This document shows, one piece after another, positions 52,478-61,272 of a stretch of 64,000 nucleotides of DNA. The stretch is from assembly GCA_945878135.1 (NCBI GenBank), contig CAMDUL010000010.1, forward strand, positions 1 through 64,000, given 5' to 3'. The position numbers and the translations under genes are program-made. This stretch comes from Chthoniobacter flavus. Lineage in GTDB: Bacteria > Verrucomicrobiota > Verrucomicrobiia > Chthoniobacterales > JACTMZ01. Numbering within the stretch: position 1 is the first letter of the stretch; each line of letters starts with the position of its first letter. The notes below the pieces were generated by a model. It made no database searches, was not told the origin of the DNA, and saw nothing but the letters and a program-made list of their open reading frames with translations.

Positions 52478-53224
52478 TCACGTTTCATAGCGGAACTTGT
52501 GCTCGAGATACCGGGCCAGAATGGAAACGGGGAGAGTCAAAGCGAGGTAGCCGATGGCGAGGGGAAGATAGCTTTCCAGCGTGCTGTAAGTGGCGGAGTT
52601 GACTTGTTGGGCCGCGAGGGTGAATTCGCTGATGCCGAGGATGGAGAGGAGGGAACTGTCCTTGATGATCGAGGCGGCTTGTCCGGCCAGCGGGGGCATG
52701 ACGTGCCGGATGGCCTGGGGGAAAATGACATGGCGGTAGGTTTGCCAGCGGGTCAGGCCGATGGCGCGGGCGGATTCGAGTTGCGATTTGCCGATGCTTT
52801 CGATCCCCGCGCGGATCATTTCGGCGATGTAGGCGCCGCTGAAGACGGCAAGAATGACGATTCCGGCGGTGTAGCGGTTTTGCAGACCGACCGCATCGGC
52901 CACGACGTAGAAGAGGATGAGAAGCTGGACGAGCAGCGGGGTTCCGCGGATGAGTTCGACGTAGCCGGTGGCGAGCCAGCGCAACGCGGGATACGGCGCG
53001 CGGCGTCCGAGGGCGGCGAGGAGTCCGAGCAAGACGCTGAGCACGAGGGCGGCCGCGGAAATCCAGATGGTGTTGAGCCAGCCGCGCCAGAAGACTTCGC
53101 GGTAGGCCCAGACGCCGGACCAGTTCCAGCTGAGCGCTTGCAGGATGGCGAAGCAAACGGCAGCGAGCAGGGCGGCGCCGAGGAGGACGGAGATGACCGC
53201 GTTGATGGTGTGGTGGCGGGTCAT
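52478..53224 (-). CDS. Polar amino-acid ABC transporter permease
   Basis: This 248-residue His/Glu/Gln-type permease has about five helices. The signature is GYVELIRGTPLLVQLLILFY near the first third and the EAA loop reads ESARAIGLTRWQTYRHVIFP. The helices after QAIRHVMPPLAGQAASIIKD complete the fold. It works with the downstream ATPase. The start MTRHHTINAV is chosen because the longer reading overlaps the hairpin repeat and the MazG gene's end. Confidence 0.92.
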   Translation of the reverse strand: MTRHHTINAVISVLLGAALLAAVCFAILQALSWNWSGVWAYREVFWRGWLNTIWISAAALVLSVLLGLLAALGRRAPYPALRWLATGYVELIRGTPLLVQLLILFYVVADAVGLQNRYTAGIVILAVFSGAYIAEMIRAGIESIGKSQLESARAIGLTRWQTYRHVIFPQAIRHVMPPLAGQAASIIKDSSLLSILGISEFTLAAQQVNSATYSTLESYLPLAIGYLALTLPVSILARYLEHKFRYET

Positions 53225-53234
53225 GGCGAAGCGC

Positions 53235-53261
53235 AACCGGCGGACATAGTCCGCCGCTACA
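53235..53261 (-). repeat. TTGTAGCGG-family hairpin unit at the mazG stop
   Basis: The minus strand reads TTGTAGCGGCGGACTATGTC followed by CGCCGGTT; its stem is GGAC/GTCC. The TAG in TTGTAG is the stop codon of the MazG gene. The unit lies 11 nt before the permease start. Confidence 0.75.
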
Positions 53262-54051
53262 ATTTGTGGGATTTGGCGGTGGCCCAAAGACCCTCGAGTT
53301 CTCCGGGTGTCAGGTCCTCCAGCTTTTGGTTCTCGGCGGCGGCGGAGGTTTCCATGTGTTGGAAGCGGGCGACGAACCGCTGGTTGGCGTGTTCGAGGGC
53401 CAGTTCGGGTTCGATGCCGAGCTTGCGGGCCATGTTCACCGCGGTGAAAAGGAGGTCGCCGAGTTCGTGTTCGAGGGCTTTGCGGTCGCCGGATTCGATT
53501 TCGACCGCGAGTTCGGCGAGCTCTTCACGGAATTTGTCGATGACTCCGGCGGTGTCCGGCCAGTCGAAGCCGACGCGGGCGGCCTTCTTCTGGATGTTGG
53601 CCGCGCGGATGAGGGCGGGGAGGGCGCGCGGGATGCCGTCCATGATCGAGGCGCGTGCGCCTTTTTCCTGCCGCTTGATCTGCTCCCATTGGCGGAGGAC
53701 GGCCTGGGTGTCGGCGGCGTCGACGTCGCCGAAGACGTGGGGATGCCGGCGGATGAGCTTCTCGCACGTCTCGCGGGCGGCGTCCTCCAAAGTGAAGGCT
53801 CCGCGTTCGGCGGCGAGATCGGTGTGGAAGACGACCTGGAGGAGAAGATCCCCGAGTTCCTCGCGGAGGTTGGCGTCGTCCGCGTTGCTGATGGCGTCGA
53901 TCGTCTCGCAGGCTTCCTCGAGGAGTCCGGCGCGGAGGGATTCGTGGGTTTGCTCGCGGTCCCAAGGACAACCTTCCGGCGAGCGGAGGAGGCTGACGAT
54001 GGCGCGGAGGCGGGCGACGGGTTCGGCCGGGAGATTTTCTAGATGCGCCAT
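53257..54051 (-). CDS. mazG: Nucleoside triphosphate pyrophosphohydrolase MazG
   Basis: This 264-residue protein has two tandem MazG all-alpha NTP-PPase domains: LRSPEGCPWDREQTHESL with EEACETIDAI and EELGDLLLQVVFH, and a second domain with FREELAELAVEIESGD and HELGDLLFTAVNMARKLG. MazG hydrolyses (d)NTPs to NMP and pyrophosphate, a housecleaning role that also affects ppGpp and MazEF stress. The start overlaps the 3' end of the DUF2270 gene by 13 nt. The stop falls inside a hairpin repeat. Confidence 0.95.
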   Translation of the reverse strand: MAHLENLPAEPVARLRAIVSLLRSPEGCPWDREQTHESLRAGLLEEACETIDAISNADDANLREELGDLLLQVVFHTDLAAERGAFTLEDAARETCEKLIRRHPHVFGDVDAADTQAVLRQWEQIKRQEKGARASIMDGIPRALPALIRAANIQKKAARVGFDWPDTAGVIDKFREELAELAVEIESGDRKALEHELGDLLFTAVNMARKLGIEPELALEHANQRFVARFQHMETSAAAENQKLEDLTPGELEGLWATAKSHKL

Positions 54052-54740
54052 TGCTCCTTGTGGCTGCCGCGGAGGTCGGTCACTTCACCGGCGCTATTGA
54101 CCGAGACATACCAGGTCAGGGCGGTGGCTGCGAGGATGGTGACGAGGAGGACGCCGCCCACAAGCCATGCGGGGAGTTCGCCCACCGCGAGCGCCTGGTA
54201 GAAGGCGGACCACGAGTCGATGGGCGGGCTGGCGTGCATGAAGATTTTGGTCATCCACGCGACGATAATGATGGCGATGATGAAAACGTAGTTCCGTTTG
54301 AGCCGGCGACCGACCGCCTCCAGTTTGCTGATCTTGAAAGAAGGGAGGATGAGATCCTCGCAGACCAGCTTTTGCCAGTCGCCGCCGAGGAGCTTGGGAT
54401 TGCGGGAAACCGTGGCGACAAGGAAGTGGGACTCGATCATGCGGACACGGCCGCGGAAGGCGTCATAGAAGCGGTAACGCCGCGCTTCGATCCACAGCAT
54501 CATCCAGACGATGACGAGATTGAAAAAGAAGATGATGTGGGGGATGTCGCGGAAGGAGAAGGCCACGGTGACGATGGTGGTGGTGCTGGTGATGGCCCAG
54601 GTGGTGGTGATGTCGAGGCGCTGGCGCCAGACCATGATGCGTCCGAGTTCGCCGCGGTAAAAGTGGGCCATGGCGTTGACGTAGCACGGGTCGTGCAACT
54701 CGTCGCCGTTGGTGCGGGTGATGGAGCGGTCGCTGTCCAT
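54039..54740 (-). CDS. DUF2270 family integral membrane protein
   Basis: This 233-residue protein begins with the DUF2270 signature AHFYRGELGRIMVWRQRLDI, followed by TTTWAITSTTTIVTVAFS. Two membrane helices follow near residues 45-90 and another two near 150-215. The function is unknown. It precedes MazG with a 13-nt overlap and follows the rhomboid-like gene by 4 nt, so it belongs to the minus-strand operon from the deacetylase to MazG. Confidence 0.75.
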   Translation of the reverse strand: MDSDRSITRTNGDELHDPCYVNAMAHFYRGELGRIMVWRQRLDITTTWAITSTTTIVTVAFSFRDIPHIIFFFNLVIVWMMLWIEARRYRFYDAFRGRVRMIESHFLVATVSRNPKLLGGDWQKLVCEDLILPSFKISKLEAVGRRLKRNYVFIIAIIIVAWMTKIFMHASPPIDSWSAFYQALAVGELPAWLVGGVLLVTILAATALTWYVSVNSAGEVTDLRGSHKEQWRI

Positions 54741-54744
54741 GGGA

Positions 54745-55581
54745 TCAGCGCCGCTCCCGTTCGAGCAGGAGCGCGCGGGCCCGCTCGAGTTGCTCGCGCT
54801 CGCGCCGGGTCAGGCTGGCGAGCCCGTCGCGGGAAATTTTCTCGAGCAGCGGATCGATGATGCGGTGGGGGTCGACGGGTTCGGAGTCGGGGTCCTTGAC
54901 CACGCGCAAGCGCGGGCGGCCGGCGCGTCCGGCAGCGGGGCGGAGGCGGGACATGAACTCGAGCTTCATTGCCGAGCCGTGACGGATGGCATAGTAGGCG
55001 AGGAAAGCGGTGGCGAGGAGCACAAGCATCTGGGGCCAATCCCGCCCGGCGAGGAGTTGGAGGGAGGAAAGTCCGAGCAGGACCCAGGCGAAAACCTTGG
55101 CCGGGATCTGGAAGAGAAGTTGGGCACCCGGGTAGAGCGCGGCAAAGGCGAGGAAGACGGCGAAGTTCGCCCACCCGTGGGAGAGGGTGAAGATCTGGCC
55201 GGTGACCAGCGCCGTCGCGAGCAGCAGCGAGGGGCCGAGGAGCAGGAAGCCGAGGTAGAGACGGACGAATCCCTTGCGCCCGAGGTATTGCTCCACGTCG
55301 CGGCCGAAGATGTAGACCATGACCAGCGAGATGATGAACCAAGGGTCGGGCGGATTGACGAAAGCGTAGGTGAAGCAGCGCCAGATTTCCCCGTGGCGGA
55401 GGGCGTCTTCGGTATTGAACCGGAATTTCTCGAGGAGTCCGTCGGCGCCGGAAGCCAGCGCGACAGCGACCCCGATCATGGAGAGGACATAGAGAGCCAC
55501 GATGATGGTCGTGGCATAGACCGGAACACGGCCGACCCAAGTGATTGGATCATAGTTTTCGGAGCTGCGGTGGGTGATCAC
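54745..55581 (-). CDS. Rhomboid-like protein lacking the catalytic serine
   Basis: The protein has about six membrane helices in a rhomboid-like order (GEIWRCFTYAFVNPP resembles rhomboid loop 1; GRDVEQYLGRKGFVRLYLG follows). Where active rhomboids have GxSG, this one reads SHGWANFAVFLAF, and no His-containing last helix is visible, so proteolysis is unlikely. The soluble C-terminus ends in a helical tail (IIDPLLEKISRDGLASLTRR). GTG at 55581 is preferred because a TTG at 55620 overlaps the DUF3431 gene by 26 nt. Confidence 0.75.
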   Translation of the reverse strand: MITHRSSENYDPITWVGRVPVYATTIIVALYVLSMIGVAVALASGADGLLEKFRFNTEDALRHGEIWRCFTYAFVNPPDPWFIISLVMVYIFGRDVEQYLGRKGFVRLYLGFLLLGPSLLLATALVTGQIFTLSHGWANFAVFLAFAALYPGAQLLFQIPAKVFAWVLLGLSSLQLLAGRDWPQMLVLLATAFLAYYAIRHGSAMKLEFMSRLRPAAGRAGRPRLRVVKDPDSEPVDPHRIIDPLLEKISRDGLASLTRREREQLERARALLLERERR

Positions 55582-55594
55582 GGGGAAAGCCAGA

Positions 55595-56314
55595 CTAGCG
55601 GCGTTCGGGCGGGTGGACAAGGGGAAGAGGGTTCAGTGATGTTGAGTCGGTCAGGCGCCTGATGGGTTTGAAGTAGGCGGTCATTTGGTCGGCGGGTAGC
55701 CGGGCGGCCGTGCCGTCCGTGGCGAAAACGCGGTCCCAGCAGCGCTCGAAACAGTGGGGGGCGAGGGGGAAGTCGGAGGCCATGACCCCGGCGCGGCGGT
55801 AAAAGTCCGCGGTCCGGCGCCGGGCGGCCTCGCGGGTCACCGCGAACTGGGCGCCGACGAAGAAGCGGTAAAGCTCGGGGCCGGGTTGCCCGAACAGCTG
55901 TTGGTGAAAGTCATCGAGCGGCAATTCGGTGCGGTCGGGGTTTTTGCTCCACGGGACGAAGAGACGCCGCCCGCGCGCGTCGTCGGTATCGGCGAGGAAT
56001 CCCAGCCAATGGAAGTCGGCAACGGATTCGCGTTCTTCGGCCAAAGCGCGGAGGCGAGCGTGCAGATCGGGCGCGTGGTCGAACGGATGGCCTTGGACGA
56101 ACACGGTTACATCCGCGAGCGTCTCGTATCGCCCGGTGAGATGATGGAGGTAGGTGTGTGCTTCCCGGCCGATGTTCGGGAGGGTGGTGGCGTTCGGGAT
56201 GTCCTCGCCTTTGTTGTAGAGCGTGACGCTGAATTCCCCCGGCACGCGGCGCAGCCAGGCCAAATCCTCGGTGTGCCGTGCGACGACGAGTTCAAGTCGC
56301 GGCGGGGTTTTCAA
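55595..56314 (-). CDS. DUF3431-like protein
   Basis: This 239-residue soluble protein matches the DUF3431 pattern: ELVVARHTEDLAWLRRVPGE at the start, NIGREAHTYLHHL with TVFVQGHPFDHAPDL centrally, and PLAPHCFERCWDRVF late. The family is glycosyltransferase-like in some annotations but biochemically unknown. Its ATG overlaps the deacetylase stop (ATGA). The overlap falls right beside a 66-bp twin-hairpin repeat. Confidence 0.65.
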   Translation of the reverse strand: MKTPPRLELVVARHTEDLAWLRRVPGEFSVTLYNKGEDIPNATTLPNIGREAHTYLHHLTGRYETLADVTVFVQGHPFDHAPDLHARLRALAEERESVADFHWLGFLADTDDARGRRLFVPWSKNPDRTELPLDDFHQQLFGQPGPELYRFFVGAQFAVTREAARRRTADFYRRAGVMASDFPLAPHCFERCWDRVFATDGTAARLPADQMTAYFKPIRRLTDSTSLNPLPLVHPPERR

Positions 56315-57300
56315 TTGATTCGGGAGGTAGGGACACGCGGCTCGCGTGTCCGTGTTGCTGCGGGCGGACGAGCGGGCTGCTCGTTCCTACCTTGGTTGGT
56401 AAAGAACTCGGCGGCGATGGTGATCGTGTTGGCGTGCAGGCGGGCGGTCATTCCCGGCGCGCGGTGGTAGCCGCCGCCGTAGAGGACGGCCACGGGAAGA
56501 TCTCGCTGCCGGCACCAATCGACGACAAACCGGTCGCGGGTGGCCATGTGCCCGGTGGTCAATCGCATCTGGCCGAAGCGGTCGTTTTCGTGGACGTCGG
56601 CACCGGAGATCCAGATGACGAGACCGGCGGGAAACCGGTCGAGCGCGGACGGGAGGGTGTCGGCGAGGGCGGCGAGGTAGTCGTCGCCCGAGACCTCGCG
56701 GGGGAGTCCGACGTCGAGGTCGCCGGGTTCCTTGGCGCTGGGGTAATTTCGTTCGCCGTGGATCGAGTAGGTGAAGACGCGTTCGTCAGCGCGGAAAATG
56801 CAATGGGTCCCGTTGCCTTGGTGCGCATCGGTGTCGGCGACGAAAATGCGAAGGTCCGGTTGCCTCTCGTGCAGGTCGCGGATGGCGACAGCGACATCAT
56901 TGAGCACGCAATAGCCGAGGCCGCGCTCGGGGAAAGCGTGATGCGTGCCGCCGGCCAGGTTGGCGGCCATGCCGTGGGCGAGCGCGTGATGGCAGGCGGC
57001 GACGGTGGCGGCGGTTTCGAGGGAGGACCGGCGGAGCAGGCGCGGTTGCCAGGGGAGTCCAAGCTTGTGGACCTCGGTGTTGTCGAGGGTGCCGTGGGCC
57101 AGTTTGAGGAGATAGTCGCTGGTGTGGACGCGGAGGAGCTGGCGGTTCGAAGCCGGTGCGACCGGGCTAATCCGGACGGGTGCATTTTCCGCGACGAGCA
57201 GGTCGTGGGCCTGCGGGAATTTTTCCATGGGGAATGCATGGCCGGGCGGAAGGGGCAGGAAAAATTCCGGATGGTAAAAGCAGCGCAGGCGCGGCGGCAT
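56311..57300 (-). CDS. Histone-deacetylase-family (acetylpolyamine/acetoin-type) hydrolase
   Basis: This 329-residue arginase-fold zinc hydrolase has LAGGTHHAFPERGLGYCVLND, the metal motif VADTDAHQGNGT and VLYGGGYHRAPGM. The bacterial members deacetylate polyamines, acetoin-related products or proteins; the target here is unknown. The last 30 residues (NQGRNEQPARPPAATRTREP and RVPTSRIN) are encoded by a twin-hairpin repeat, so they are probably an acquired tail. The start at MPPRLRCFYHPEF is preferred. Confidence 0.88.
   Translation of the reverse strand: MPPRLRCFYHPEFFLPLPPGHAFPMEKFPQAHDLLVAENAPVRISPVAPASNRQLLRVHTSDYLLKLAHGTLDNTEVHKLGLPWQPRLLRRSSLETAATVAACHHALAHGMAANLAGGTHHAFPERGLGYCVLNDVAVAIRDLHERQPDLRIFVADTDAHQGNGTHCIFRADERVFTYSIHGERNYPSAKEPGDLDVGLPREVSGDDYLAALADTLPSALDRFPAGLVIWISGADVHENDRFGQMRLTTGHMATRDRFVVDWCRQRDLPVAVLYGGGYHRAPGMTARLHANTITIAAEFFTNQGRNEQPARPPAATRTREPRVPTSRIN
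56326..56391. repeat. 66-bp twin-hairpin element inside a coding 3' end
   Basis: The ends GGTAGGGAC and GTTCCTACC are inverted repeats. Inside are GGACACGCG-GCT-CGCGTGTCC and ACGAGCGGGCTGCTCGT. It overlaps the last 27 codons of the deacetylase gene. The stem sequences differ from the TTGTAGCGG family but length and layout match. Confidence 0.75.
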
Positions 57301-57344
57301 GGAGGAAAGGATGCAAGGAGGGGGTTGGCGCGGCAAACCATCTG

Positions 57345-58250
57345 ATGCATCTTGGCGACGGCATGGATTGGATCTCCCGCGACCAATGGACTGATCGGGC
57401 CCGGGAAAACACGGACGCCCACCGGCTGGCGAGCGGGAGAGATGGATATTTGGACCGCTACGGGGACTGGATCGTGTGGAGCGGTGGCCAAGCGCCCCGG
57501 GTGGAGGTTTTGCGCGGGGAGTTGCTCGGACATTTCGGGTTCGCGCCGCGGGGGTATCTGGGACGCGAGTTGGTGCGAAAGGCTTCGGAACAAAGGCCGG
57601 CGGAATTGCTCGCCGGGGAGGAGCCCGGGAAGATCGTGGTGCGCGAGAACGGGTTTTCCTACGAAGTCGAACCGGCCTCCGGGTATTCGTCGGGCTTGTT
57701 TTTGGACCAGCGGCTGAATCGCCATTGGGTGGCCGCGCTCGGATCGAAGCGCATGCTCAATCTATTTGCCTACACGTGCAGCTTCACGGTCTGCGCCGCG
57801 GCGGGAGGCGCGGAAACGTGCAGCGTGGATGCGGCGAAGCGTGTGCTGGGGTGCGGGCGGGAAAATTTGCAACGTAACGGGATCGATCCGGCGGACGGCC
57901 ACCGGTTTTTGGCCGACGATGCGGTGAAAGTCGTGCCGCGTCTGGCCAAGCGGGGGGAGACTTTCGATCTCATCGTGCTCGATCCGCCGACCTTCGGACG
58001 TGCGGATGGCCGGGTCTTCCGGATCGAGAAAGATTTGTCCGGGTTGGTCCGCGACTGTTTCGAGATCCTTGCTCCGGGCGGATGGTTGCTGGTCTCCGCC
58101 AATTACGCGGAATGGGATGCGCGGGACTTGCGTGCGGTCTGCGAGGAGTCGTTGGGGGGAGCACGGTTCGCGATAGAAGCAGGACAGCTTCCCGCCGAGA
58201 TCCCGCACGGGGCCGTTTCGTGGCGTTTACGGAAGTCCGGACCGGAGTGA
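57345..58250 (+). CDS. RlmI-like class I SAM-dependent rRNA methyltransferase
   Basis: This 301-residue protein has an N-terminal beta-rich region and the Rossmann methyltransferase core: FLDQRLNRHWVAAL, LNLFAYTCSFTVCAAAGGAE (motif I), the acidic VDAAKRVL, FDLIVLDPPTFGRA (motif IV DPP) and LLVSANYAEW. This matches the RlmI/RlmK branch that methylates cytosine C5 or guanine N7 in 23S rRNA. A PUA domain is reduced or absent. Start MHLGDG or the second Met (57363) are both possible. It is divergent from the deacetylase gene with 44 bp between. Confidence 0.85.
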   Translation: MHLGDGMDWISRDQWTDRARENTDAHRLASGRDGYLDRYGDWIVWSGGQAPRVEVLRGELLGHFGFAPRGYLGRELVRKASEQRPAELLAGEEPGKIVVRENGFSYEVEPASGYSSGLFLDQRLNRHWVAALGSKRMLNLFAYTCSFTVCAAAGGAETCSVDAAKRVLGCGRENLQRNGIDPADGHRFLADDAVKVVPRLAKRGETFDLIVLDPPTFGRADGRVFRIEKDLSGLVRDCFEILAPGGWLLVSANYAEWDARDLRAVCEESLGGARFAIEAGQLPAEIPHGAVSWRLRKSGPE

Positions 58251-58295
58251 CGGATTGGCGTTGCCGGCCGGCGGACCGGGGAGAACAATCACGGC

Positions 58296-59045
58296 ATGAG
58301 CCGAACTGCGATTCTCCTCCTTGTCATGGCAAGTGTGGCCTGGCCAGCGTGGGCCCGGGCGGCGGAACAAAAACCGGTGTTGATGGTCCTGACCAGCCAT
58401 GCGCAATTGGGTGATACGGGCAAGACGACCGGATTTTTTCTCGGTGAAGTGACGCATCCGCTTGAGGTGTTCGAGAAGGCCGGTCTGACGGTGGAGCTTG
58501 TCTCGATCAAAGGCGGTGAACCGCCGGTCGATGGTCTTGATTTGGACGATCCGGTCAACGCGCGTTATTGGAACGATCCGGCGTTTCGTGCCAAGTTGTC
58601 CGCGACGAAGAAGCTGGCTGAGGTCAACCCGACGGACTTCGCGGGTGTTTATTTCTCCGGGGGCCATGGGACGATGTGGGATTTTCCGGATGACGAGGCC
58701 GTGCAAAAAGCGGCGCGCGAAGTCTACGAGGCGGGCGCGCCGGTCGGTGCGGTGTGCCATGGCCCTGCGGCGTTGGTCAATGTGAAGCTCTCCGACGGCA
58801 GCTATCTGGTCGATGGCAAGGAGGTCAGTGCTTTTACCAATCAGGAGGAGGAGAAGGTGGGGCTGACCGAGGTGGTTCCGTTTTTGCTCGCGACGAAGTT
58901 GGAGGAGCGCGGTGCGAAGCATCTGCCGGCCCCGGATTTCGAGAAGCAGGTGGCGGTCAGTGGGCGCCTGGTCACGGGGCAGAATCCGGCTTCGGCTGCC
59001 GGAGTGGCGGAGAAGATGGTTGAAATGCTAAAGGGCCAGCCCTGA
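58296..59045 (+). CDS. Secreted DJ-1/PfpI family protein
   Basis: This 249-residue protein has a signal peptide (ILLLVMASVAWPAWARA), which is unusual for the family and suggests a periplasmic location. The core shows FAGVYFSGGHGTMWDF and the nucleophile elbow GAVCHGPAALVNV with catalytic Cys. This resembles the Hsp31/chaperone-glyoxalase III branch (VLTSHAQLGDTGKTTGFFL near the N-terminus). The likely activity is methylglyoxal or protein-glycation repair. Confidence 0.9.
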   Translation: MSRTAILLLVMASVAWPAWARAAEQKPVLMVLTSHAQLGDTGKTTGFFLGEVTHPLEVFEKAGLTVELVSIKGGEPPVDGLDLDDPVNARYWNDPAFRAKLSATKKLAEVNPTDFAGVYFSGGHGTMWDFPDDEAVQKAAREVYEAGAPVGAVCHGPAALVNVKLSDGSYLVDGKEVSAFTNQEEEKVGLTEVVPFLLATKLEERGAKHLPAPDFEKQVAVSGRLVTGQNPASAAGVAEKMVEMLKGQP

Positions 59046-59099
59046 TTCGAGCGGGTCAGCGTATAGAAAATACCAGGGACAAGCCTATACCTTGCCCCC

Positions 59100-59228
59100 G
59101 TGGCCGTCGGCAGCTACCGCGTCATTTTTGAATACGAAATGATCGGCGGAAAGCGGACGGCGACCTGCGTTTTTGCCGGGGCGCGGCGCTGGGTTTACGA
59201 GACCTTCCAGAGCCGGCTGATGGAATAA
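59100..59228 (+). pseudogene. Remnant of a RelE/ParE-type toxin
   Basis: A 42-residue frame (GTG start; SYRVIFEYEMIGGKRTATCV then FAGARRWVYETF) resembles the C-terminal two strands of RelE/ParE toxins, where SYRVIFEY and the later basic/aromatic part sit. The N-terminal half is missing and no antitoxin is nearby. It lies 54 nt after the DJ-1 gene. Confidence 0.4.
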
Positions 59229-59310
59229 AAATTGAACAGAAGCTAACGAAGGAAACGAAGGGGAGACGGACCTGGTTTGTGTTTGGCCCTTTGTTTCCTT
59301 TTGTTAAAAA

Positions 59311-59793
59311 TCAGTTCAGCTCGGCCAACTTGGCTTTGATCGCTTCAAAGTCCGGCAGTTCGCGCGGGTCGTCGTGGGATTCGGCGTATTGAATGACACC
59401 GTTTTTGTCGACGATGAAGGCCGAGCGTTTGGCCACGCCGCCCATGGGGAGATTCAACTGCGGGGCGAATTGTTCGTAGGCGATGCCGTAGGCTTGGGCG
59501 ACTTTGTGGTCGTAGTCGCTGGCCAGGGTGACGTTGATGGCTTCTTTTTGGGCCCAGGCTTCCTGCGCGAAGGGATTGTCGCCGCTGATGCCGATGACGG
59601 TGGCTCCGGCGAAGTCGGCGAGGCCTTTCGAGACGGAGCAGAATTCGTCGGTGCAGACGCTGGTGTAGACCATGGGGAAGAAAAGAAGGACGACGTTTTG
59701 GCCTTTGTGGTCGGAGAGTTTGACCAGGTTGAGGCCATCGGCGTTTTTGGACGAGAGGGCAAAGTCGGGGGCGGTGGATCCTACGTTGAGCAT
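59311..59793 (-). CDS. Thioredoxin-dependent peroxiredoxin (Bcp/AhpE-like)
   Basis: This 160-residue peroxiredoxin has the PxxxTxxC motif (PMVYTSVCTDEFC, peroxidatic Cys47) with a second Cys at 52, five residues on. The later DKNGVIQYAESHDDPRELPD is typical. It reduces H2O2 and organic peroxides in the cytoplasm. The CP-x4-C spacing fits an atypical two-Cys enzyme of the Bcp type. It is a separate unit from the downstream-oriented fumC on the same strand, 76 nt apart. Confidence 0.93.
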   Translation of the reverse strand: MLNVGSTAPDFALSSKNADGLNLVKLSDHKGQNVVLLFFPMVYTSVCTDEFCSVSKGLADFAGATVIGISGDNPFAQEAWAQKEAINVTLASDYDHKVAQAYGIAYEQFAPQLNLPMGGVAKRSAFIVDKNGVIQYAESHDDPRELPDFEAIKAKLAELN

Positions 59794-59869
59794 GGGAATA
59801 GTTGAGAGCTAAGAGATGAGGGTTGAGAGATTAGGAGGATGAGAAGATGAGCGAGAGGGTGATAACGCG

Positions 59870-61255
59870 TCAAGGACGGGTCATGGCTTCGGGGTTGACC
59901 CACTGGTCGAATTGTTCGCCGGTGAGGTGGCCCGAAGCGACGGCGGCTTCGCGGAGGCTGCTTTTTTCTTTGTGCGCTTTTTTGGCGATCTGCGCGGCTT
60001 TGTCGTAACCGATGTGCGGGTTGAGCGCGGTAACGAGCATGAGCGAGTCCTGCACGTAATGGTTGATGCGCTCCATATTCGGTTCGATGCCGATCGCGCA
60101 GTGGTGGTTGAAGGAATGGCAGGCGTCGGTCAGCAACCGGACGGAATGGAGGAAGTTGTGGATGATGACGGGCTTGAAGACGTTTAGTTCGAAATTGCCC
60201 TGCGATCCGGCGAAGCCGATGGCGGCATCGTTGCCCATGACTTGGCAGCAGACCATGGTCATGGCCTCGCTTTGGGTCGGGTTGACTTTGCCCGGCATGA
60301 TGGACGAGCCGGGTTCGTTTTCGGGAATGGTCAACTCGCCGAGTCCGCAACGCGGTCCGCTGGCCAGCCAGCGGATGTCGTTGGCGATTTTCATCAGCGA
60401 GCAGGCGAGGGTCTTCAATGCACCCGAAGCGAAGACGAATTCATCGTGGGCCGAGAGGGCGGCGAACTTGTTGGGATTCGAGGTGAAGGGGAGTCCGGTG
60501 AGGTCGGCGATTTTTTTCGCGGCGCGGTCGCCGAATTCGGGGTGGGAGTTGAGTCCGGTGCCGACCGCGGTGCCGCCGATGCCGAGGGACATGACGCCGG
60601 GGAGGGTCATTTCGATGCGCGCGAGGTCGGCGTCGAGGAGCGCGACGTAGCCGGAGAATTCTTGTCCGAGCGTGATCGGCGTGGCGTCCTGCAGGTGCGT
60701 GCGGCCGATTTTGACGATGCCGGCGAAAGCCTTGGCCTTGGCGTCGAGCGTGTCGCGGAGTTCGCGGACGGCGGGAAGAAGTTTGTGCACGACGACCTCG
60801 GCCGCGGCGATGGACATGGCGGTCGGGAAGGTGTCGTTCGACGACTGCGACATGTTGACGTGGTCGTTGGGATGGACCGGGGTTTTCGATCCCATTTCGC
60901 CGCCGGCCATTTCGATGGCGCGATTCGAGATGACCTCGTTGGCGTTCATGTTGCTCTGGGTGCCGGAGCCGGTCTGCCAGATGCGCAGGGGGAAATGGTC
61001 GTCGAGTCGGCCGGAGATGACTTCGTCGGCGGCTTGCGCGATGAGCGCGGCTGTGTCGGCGGGGAGTTTGCCGAGGTCCTGATTGACGAGGGCGCAGGCC
61101 TTTTTCAGCACGCCGAGGGCCCGGATGAGTTCGCGCGGTTTGGTGTCGTCGCCGATGTCGAAGTGGACGAGCGAGCGGGCGGTTTGCGCGCCGTAGTAGC
61201 GGTCGGCGGGAACCTCGATGGCTCCCATGGAGTCGGTTTCAGAGCGGGTTTTCAC
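59870..61255 (-). CDS. fumC: Class II fumarate hydratase
   Basis: This 461-residue homotetrameric TCA-cycle enzyme interconverts fumarate and malate. The motifs are [39 protein letters not shown] and the signature [17 protein letters not shown]. The substrate-binding Lys/Asn residues and the lyase fold are complete. Its ATG lies 17 nt past the 3' end of tRNA-Leu on the same strand, so the two are probably co-transcribed and separated by RNase processing. Confidence 0.97.
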   Translation of the reverse strand: MKTRSETDSMGAIEVPADRYYGAQTARSLVHFDIGDDTKPRELIRALGVLKKACALVNQDLGKLPADTAALIAQAADEVISGRLDDHFPLRIWQTGSGTQSNMNANEVISNRAIEMAGGEMGSKTPVHPNDHVNMSQSSNDTFPTAMSIAAAEVVVHKLLPAVRELRDTLDAKAKAFAGIVKIGRTHLQDATPITLGQEFSGYVALLDADLARIEMTLPGVMSLGIGGTAVGTGLNSHPEFGDRAAKKIADLTGLPFTSNPNKFAALSAHDEFVFASGALKTLACSLMKIANDIRWLASGPRCGLGELTIPENEPGSSIMPGKVNPTQSEAMTMVCCQVMGNDAAIGFAGSQGNFELNVFKPVIIHNFLHSVRLLTDACHSFNHHCAIGIEPNMERINHYVQDSLMLVTALNPHIGYDKAAQIAKKAHKEKSSLREAAVASGHLTGEQFDQWVNPEAMTRP

Positions 61256-61272
61256 GGGCTGAGGAAAGAAAG

